7,176 nt of DNA. It comes from Candidatus Onthoplasma faecigallinarum. Lineage in GTDB: Bacteria > Bacillota > Clostridia > Christensenellales > UBA1242. The stretch spans positions 1-7,176 of the forward strand of contig DVMB01000028.1 in the NCBI GenBank assembly GCA_018715225.1, in the 5' to 3' direction. This document shows positions 4,699-7,176 of this stretch, in pieces. Position numbers and translations under genes: made by a program. How positions within the stretch are numbered: position 1 is the first letter of the stretch; every line of letters begins with the position of its first letter. The notes under the pieces were generated by a model, which worked only from the letters and a program-made list of their open reading frames with translations, did not search any database and was not told where the DNA came from.

Positions 4699-6448
4699 TT
4701 TTAAGTTCCTCCTCACTCAATTGAGACAACGCAATCTCTTTGTATATATCGCATTTTTTCAGCAACTCTTCATGTTTACCCATACCGACAATCTCCCCTT
4801 GGTCTAGCACAATGATTTTATCCGCATCTTTAATTGTTCCTATTCTTTGGGCAACAATCAGTATCGTCGTGCCTTTCTTTTCTTGATTCAAGGATGATCT
4901 CAACGCTTTATCCGTCTTATAATCTAGGGCAGAAAAAGAGTCGTCAAATATCAATATCTCTGGATTTTTAGCGAGCGCTCTAGCGATTGACAACCTCTGT
5001 TTTTGCCCGCCACTGACATTTTTCCCACCTTGGCTGATCTGTGAATTTAGTCCAAATTCCATTTTTGAAACAAAGTCGCTACTTTGAGATACATCTAGAG
5101 CATGCTCCACTGCTTCTTGAGTAGGTTTTTCATCGCCAAAAGCGACATTTGAAAGAACACTACCAGTAAACAAAACTGCACGTTGAGAGGCATACCCTAT
5201 TCTGTCTCTTAGGTCTTTTAACTTGTAATCTTTTACATTTATATCATCGACTAGGACTTCGCCTTCCGTCGCATCATAAAATCTTGGGATAAGATTGATC
5301 AAGGTAGATTTTCCACTGCCTGTGGAGCCAATAAATGCAACAACTTCTCCTTTGTTACATTTGAAATTAATATCCTTCAATACATATTCGTCCGCATCTT
5401 GATATTTAAAACTTACGTTTTTAAATTCGACTTTGCCTTTGTTATCATCATTGACTACCGCCCCATCTCCATCTTGTATGCTTGAAGCAGTGTTTAGCAC
5501 TTCGTTGATACGTCTTGCTGACACGCTGGCACGTGGCAACATTATAAATACGACAACCAGTAGAACAAAGGACATTACAATCTGTATTGCATACGAACTA
5601 AATACGACCATGTCCGAAAAGATAGTTAACTTATCTACCGCATTGGCAGCGTTGATTAGATACGCCCCTATCCAATATATTGACAAAGGTAAAAAACTCA
5701 TGATGGCACTCATCAAAGGAGACATGGTAGATAATACTCTATTTGCTGTCAAGTTTGTTGATGTCAATTCATCATTTGCTTTCTCAAATTTTTGATTTTG
5801 ATAGTCTTCTGCATTATATGCCCTGACCACTCTTAAGCCAGTCAAATTTTCACGTGTAATTCGGTTTAGATTATCTGTCAAAGTTTGCATCTTCCTAAAC
5901 TTTGGAATAACTACACTTGTGATTATTACTACAGCTATTACCAGCACTGCTACAGCTACTGCAGTTGCGATTGACCATTGATAACTTTTTCCACTGATTT
6001 TTATGATCGCCCACACCGCCATTATAGGAGCCCTGATCAGTGCAGAAAGCCCCATCACTACAAAATTTTGTATTTGAGTAATATCATTTGTGGATCGTGT
6101 TATTAAACTAGCGGTGGAAAATGACTTTATTTCATTAGAAGAAAATTCCTGTACCTTGTTGAACAATTCGCTCCTAATTTTTTGTGCGGCACTTGCTGAA
6201 ATCCTTGCGATGATAAAGCCAACTACCCCCGCCAAGACTGCACTGACTATGGCACAAAGAAGCATCTTCGCCCCAACGACAAGAATATCACTGATCAAAC
6301 TACCTTCAGTTTGGACTAAAACAGTGATTTCGCTCATATAATCAGGTATTGTCAATTCTAGCCACACCTGCATAACAATTAAAATAAGTACGAATATCAT
6401 ACTTATCCATTGTACTTTGTTCATCTGTTTTGCTATTAATTTAATCAT
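4688..6448 (-). CDS. Heterodimeric ABC exporter, subunit with degenerate ATP site
   Basis: This 586-residue half-transporter is the first gene of the operon. It has six membrane helices (about 13-34, 54-82, 128-150, 156-181, 240-266, 276-304) and an ATPase domain from about 338. Walker A is GSTGSGKS (374-381), the Q-loop residue Gln422 and the signature an intact SGGQ (479-482). The Walker B ends FDD, with Asp503 where the catalytic Glu belongs, and the switch residue is Gln534 (VAQR) instead of His. Exactly this pattern marks the non-catalytic member of heterodimeric exporters such as BmrC/BmrD and TM287/288. Its good signature completes the active site of the partner, whose changed signature falls in the degenerate site, so the pair is complementary. 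The ATG at 6448 has AAGGAG 7 bases upstream. No MarR- or TetR-type regulator gene is next to it in this window. Confidence 0.93.
   Translation of the reverse strand: MIKLIAKQMNKVQWISMIFVLILIVMQVWLELTIPDYMSEITVLVQTEGSLISDILVVGAKMLLCAIVSAVLAGVVGFIIARISASAAQKIRSELFNKVQEFSSNEIKSFSTASLITRSTNDITQIQNFVVMGLSALIRAPIMAVWAIIKISGKSYQWSIATAVAVAVLVIAVVIITSVVIPKFRKMQTLTDNLNRITRENLTGLRVVRAYNAEDYQNQKFEKANDELTSTNLTANRVLSTMSPLMSAIMSFLPLSIYWIGAYLINAANAVDKLTIFSDMVVFSSYAIQIVMSFVLLVVVFIMLPRASVSARRINEVLNTASSIQDGDGAVVNDDNKGKVEFKNVSFKYQDADEYVLKDINFKCNKGEVVAFIGSTGSGKSTLINLIPRFYDATEGEVLVDDINVKDYKLKDLRDRIGYASQRAVLFTGSVLSNVAFGDEKPTQEAVEHALDVSQSSDFVSKMEFGLNSQISQGGKNVSGGQKQRLSIARALAKNPEILIFDDSFSALDYKTDKALRSSLNQEKKGTTILIVAQRIGTIKDADKIIVLDQGEIVGMGKHEELLKKCDIYKEIALSQLSEEELKNAK
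4708..4713 (-). promoter_or_regulatory. Ribosome site that fixes the start of the second exporter gene
   Basis: AGGAGG on the minus strand lies within the Glu-Glu-Glu codons near the end of the upstream exporter gene and 9 bases before ATG 4698. It directly follows the in-frame GTG at 4716, so initiation there would use no visible ribosome site. This favours ATG 4698. Confidence 0.8.
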
Positions 6449-6455
6449 CGAATTA

Positions 6456-6500
6456 CTCCTTAGGTTTAAAATATATCACATTTTAAGTTGAGTTGTCAAC
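6456..6500 (-). promoter_or_regulatory. Promoter, ribosome site and possible operator of the exporter operon
   Basis: On the minus strand TTGACA (complement of 6494-6499, perfect consensus), an 18-base spacer and TATATT (complement of 6470-6475, preceded by TGA as in an extended -10) form a strong promoter. Transcription should start near 6463. AAGGAG (complement of 6456-6461) is the ribosome site, so the leader is only about 15 bases. GTTGA-GTTG-TCAAC (6487-6500) is an inverted repeat that covers the -35 element, a fitting position for a repressor, but the arms are short. Confidence 0.72.
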
Positions 6501-6544
6501 CAATATTATATATATTCAAAAAATACTAAAAGATGCCAGAGGGG

Positions 6545-6573
6545 AGAAAAAGAGATTATGCACTAATCTCTTT
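6545..6573 (-). terminator. Hairpin at the end of the Glu-rich gene, weak terminator
   Basis: AAAGAGATTA (6549-6558) and TAATCTCTTT (6564-6573) pair over 10 bp with a 5-base loop. On the minus strand it runs into TTTTTCTCCCC, so the T-run is short. The stop codon of the Glu-rich gene lies in the second arm. It probably separates this gene from the exporter promoter downstream. Confidence 0.55.
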
Positions 6574-7176
6574 CTCTACTATGTATTCTATCTCTAGCCG
6601 CATCTCCCCTCTCGTCACATACTCTAACTCTAGTCTCTCCCCTGTCTGTCTTACTCTGTAGATTTCTCCTTCTATCTCTAGCCTGTCTCCGGTGAGTGGT
6701 CTTTCTTCTCCGTCTACTGTTACCTTTATCTCGTCTCCCTCTACCTCTATCTCTATCCTCCTTCCGCTCTCCTCTTCTATCTCTAGCCTCTTTAGTCTCG
6801 CACTCTCGCCTAAATATTCTCCTCTTAGGTTCACTCGCACTATACTAGTCTCTCCGTAGATCTGTCCCTCTTTCTCTATTCCGCTTATCCCTTCGGCCTC
6901 TTCACTCTCTCCTCTATCTAGTCCATCTACGCTAGTGTACACTCTCTCGTCTTCTTCAGCTTCGTATCTCTTTGGCTCTATACTTATCTCTATCTCTTTG
7001 TCGCTATCTAGCTCTACCTCGCCTATGATCTCATCTCCTTCGCCCTCTAGATCTCCCGATGCTCTTATCGTGTACCTATCTCCTGTCTTCGTCCTTATCT
7101 CTAGCTCTACTATCGTCCCTTCTTCGTAGTACAGTGCTCGTCCATTCTCTTCTAACTCTACATTGCTCTCTATCTC
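6556..7176 (-). CDS. Glu-rich beta-strand protein of unknown function, C-terminal part
   Basis: The minus-strand frame is open from the window edge to TAA 6558-6556, giving 206 residues; the start lies outside, since the only Met is residue 192 and the in-frame GTG at 6942 has no clear ribosome site. I do not recognise a family. About a quarter of the residues are Glu (51 of 206), and Cys, His, Phe and Trp are absent. Long runs alternate hydrophobic and charged residues (RLEIEYIVEKE, RRIEIEVEGDEIKV), as in beta strands, joined by a recurring turn [ST]-G-[DRE]-R-[ILY] at residues 31, 137, 162 and 178. There is no membrane segment, LPXTG or other C-terminal anchor. Codons differ from the neighbours: nearly all Ile is ATA, Leu mostly CTA, Arg mostly AGA/AGG, Glu mostly GAG. 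GC is about 40-50% in lines I counted against about 30-38% in the exporter genes. It could be part of a large repetitive surface or secreted protein; transfer or selection on composition are both possible. Confidence 0.65.
   Translation of the reverse strand, partial: EIESNVELEENGRALYYEEGTIVELEIRTKTGDRYTIRASGDLEGEGDEIIGEVELDSDKEIEISIEPKRYEAEEDERVYTSVDGLDRGESEEAEGISGIEKEGQIYGETSIVRVNLRGEYLGESARLKRLEIEEESGRRIEIEVEGDEIKVTVDGEERPLTGDRLEIEGEIYRVRQTGERLELEYVTRGEMRLEIEYIVEKEISA

Noticed and set aside
4696..4716. GTG at 4716 as start of the second exporter gene
   Set aside because: It has no ribosome site of its own and is immediately followed by the AGGAGG that serves ATG 4698.
6935..7129. Plus-strand Ser-rich open frame opposite the Glu-rich gene
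   Set aside because: It is the antisense of a purine-rich coding strand; Ser, Leu and Ile runs come from TCT/CTC/ATC repeats and there is no ribosome site.
1..7176. CRISPR array, toxin-antitoxin pair, defence genes or insertion sequence
   Set aside because: No regularly spaced repeats, no transposase and no defence-type genes are visible; any cargo of the integrated element lies left of the window.

Overview
The window looks like the edge of an integrated mobile element next to ordinary chromosome in a low-GC bacterium, most likely a Bacillota/Clostridia-type organism. This rests on the AT-rich genes, strong AGGAGG-type ribosome sites, TTGACA/TATAAT promoters, a family I pyrophosphatase, an HD-domain tRNA nucleotidyltransferase and a BmrCD-like heterodimeric ABC exporter. 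No species can be named from the sequence alone.

Left edge (1-344): the last 61 codons of a tyrosine recombinase run into the window and stop at 188. About 100 bases further on lies the 3' half of a class II tRNA-Leu (anticodon CAA) with variable arm, T arm, acceptor 3' strand and CCA. It has no matching 5' half: the anticodon stem stops pairing within two or three bases. An integrase followed by a tRNA 3' end is the signature of the distal attachment site of an integrative element. The tRNA's own terminator follows at once (353-376), so the chromosome resumes there.

Chromosomal part (345-2616): the gene-poor stretch 189-616 holds repeats near the attachment site, the tRNA fragment, two terminators, a possible 30-residue peptide gene on the minus strand and two operator-like palindromes before ppa. 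Inorganic pyrophosphatase (ppa, +) and tRNA nucleotidyltransferase (cca, -) converge; their stop codons overlap inside the loop of one bidirectional terminator. The cca promoter is close to consensus and places the predicted transcription start on the A of its ATG, so the mRNA is probably leaderless.

Exporter operon (2617-6500, minus): two half-transporters overlap by 11 bases and read from one promoter with a perfect TTGACA. The first has a degenerate catalytic site (Asp for Glu, Gln for His). The second has the complete site, a modified signature (SAGQ) and an extracellular domain of roughly 120 residues between its first two membrane helices. Together they should form one asymmetric drug- or lipid-type exporter with one active ATP site.

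Right edge (6556-7176, minus): the C-terminal 206 codons of a Glu-rich, beta-strand-like protein of unknown function, open to the window end. It has no Cys, His, Phe or Trp, higher GC, strong purine bias on its coding strand and codon use unlike its neighbours. This is the least explained part of the window.
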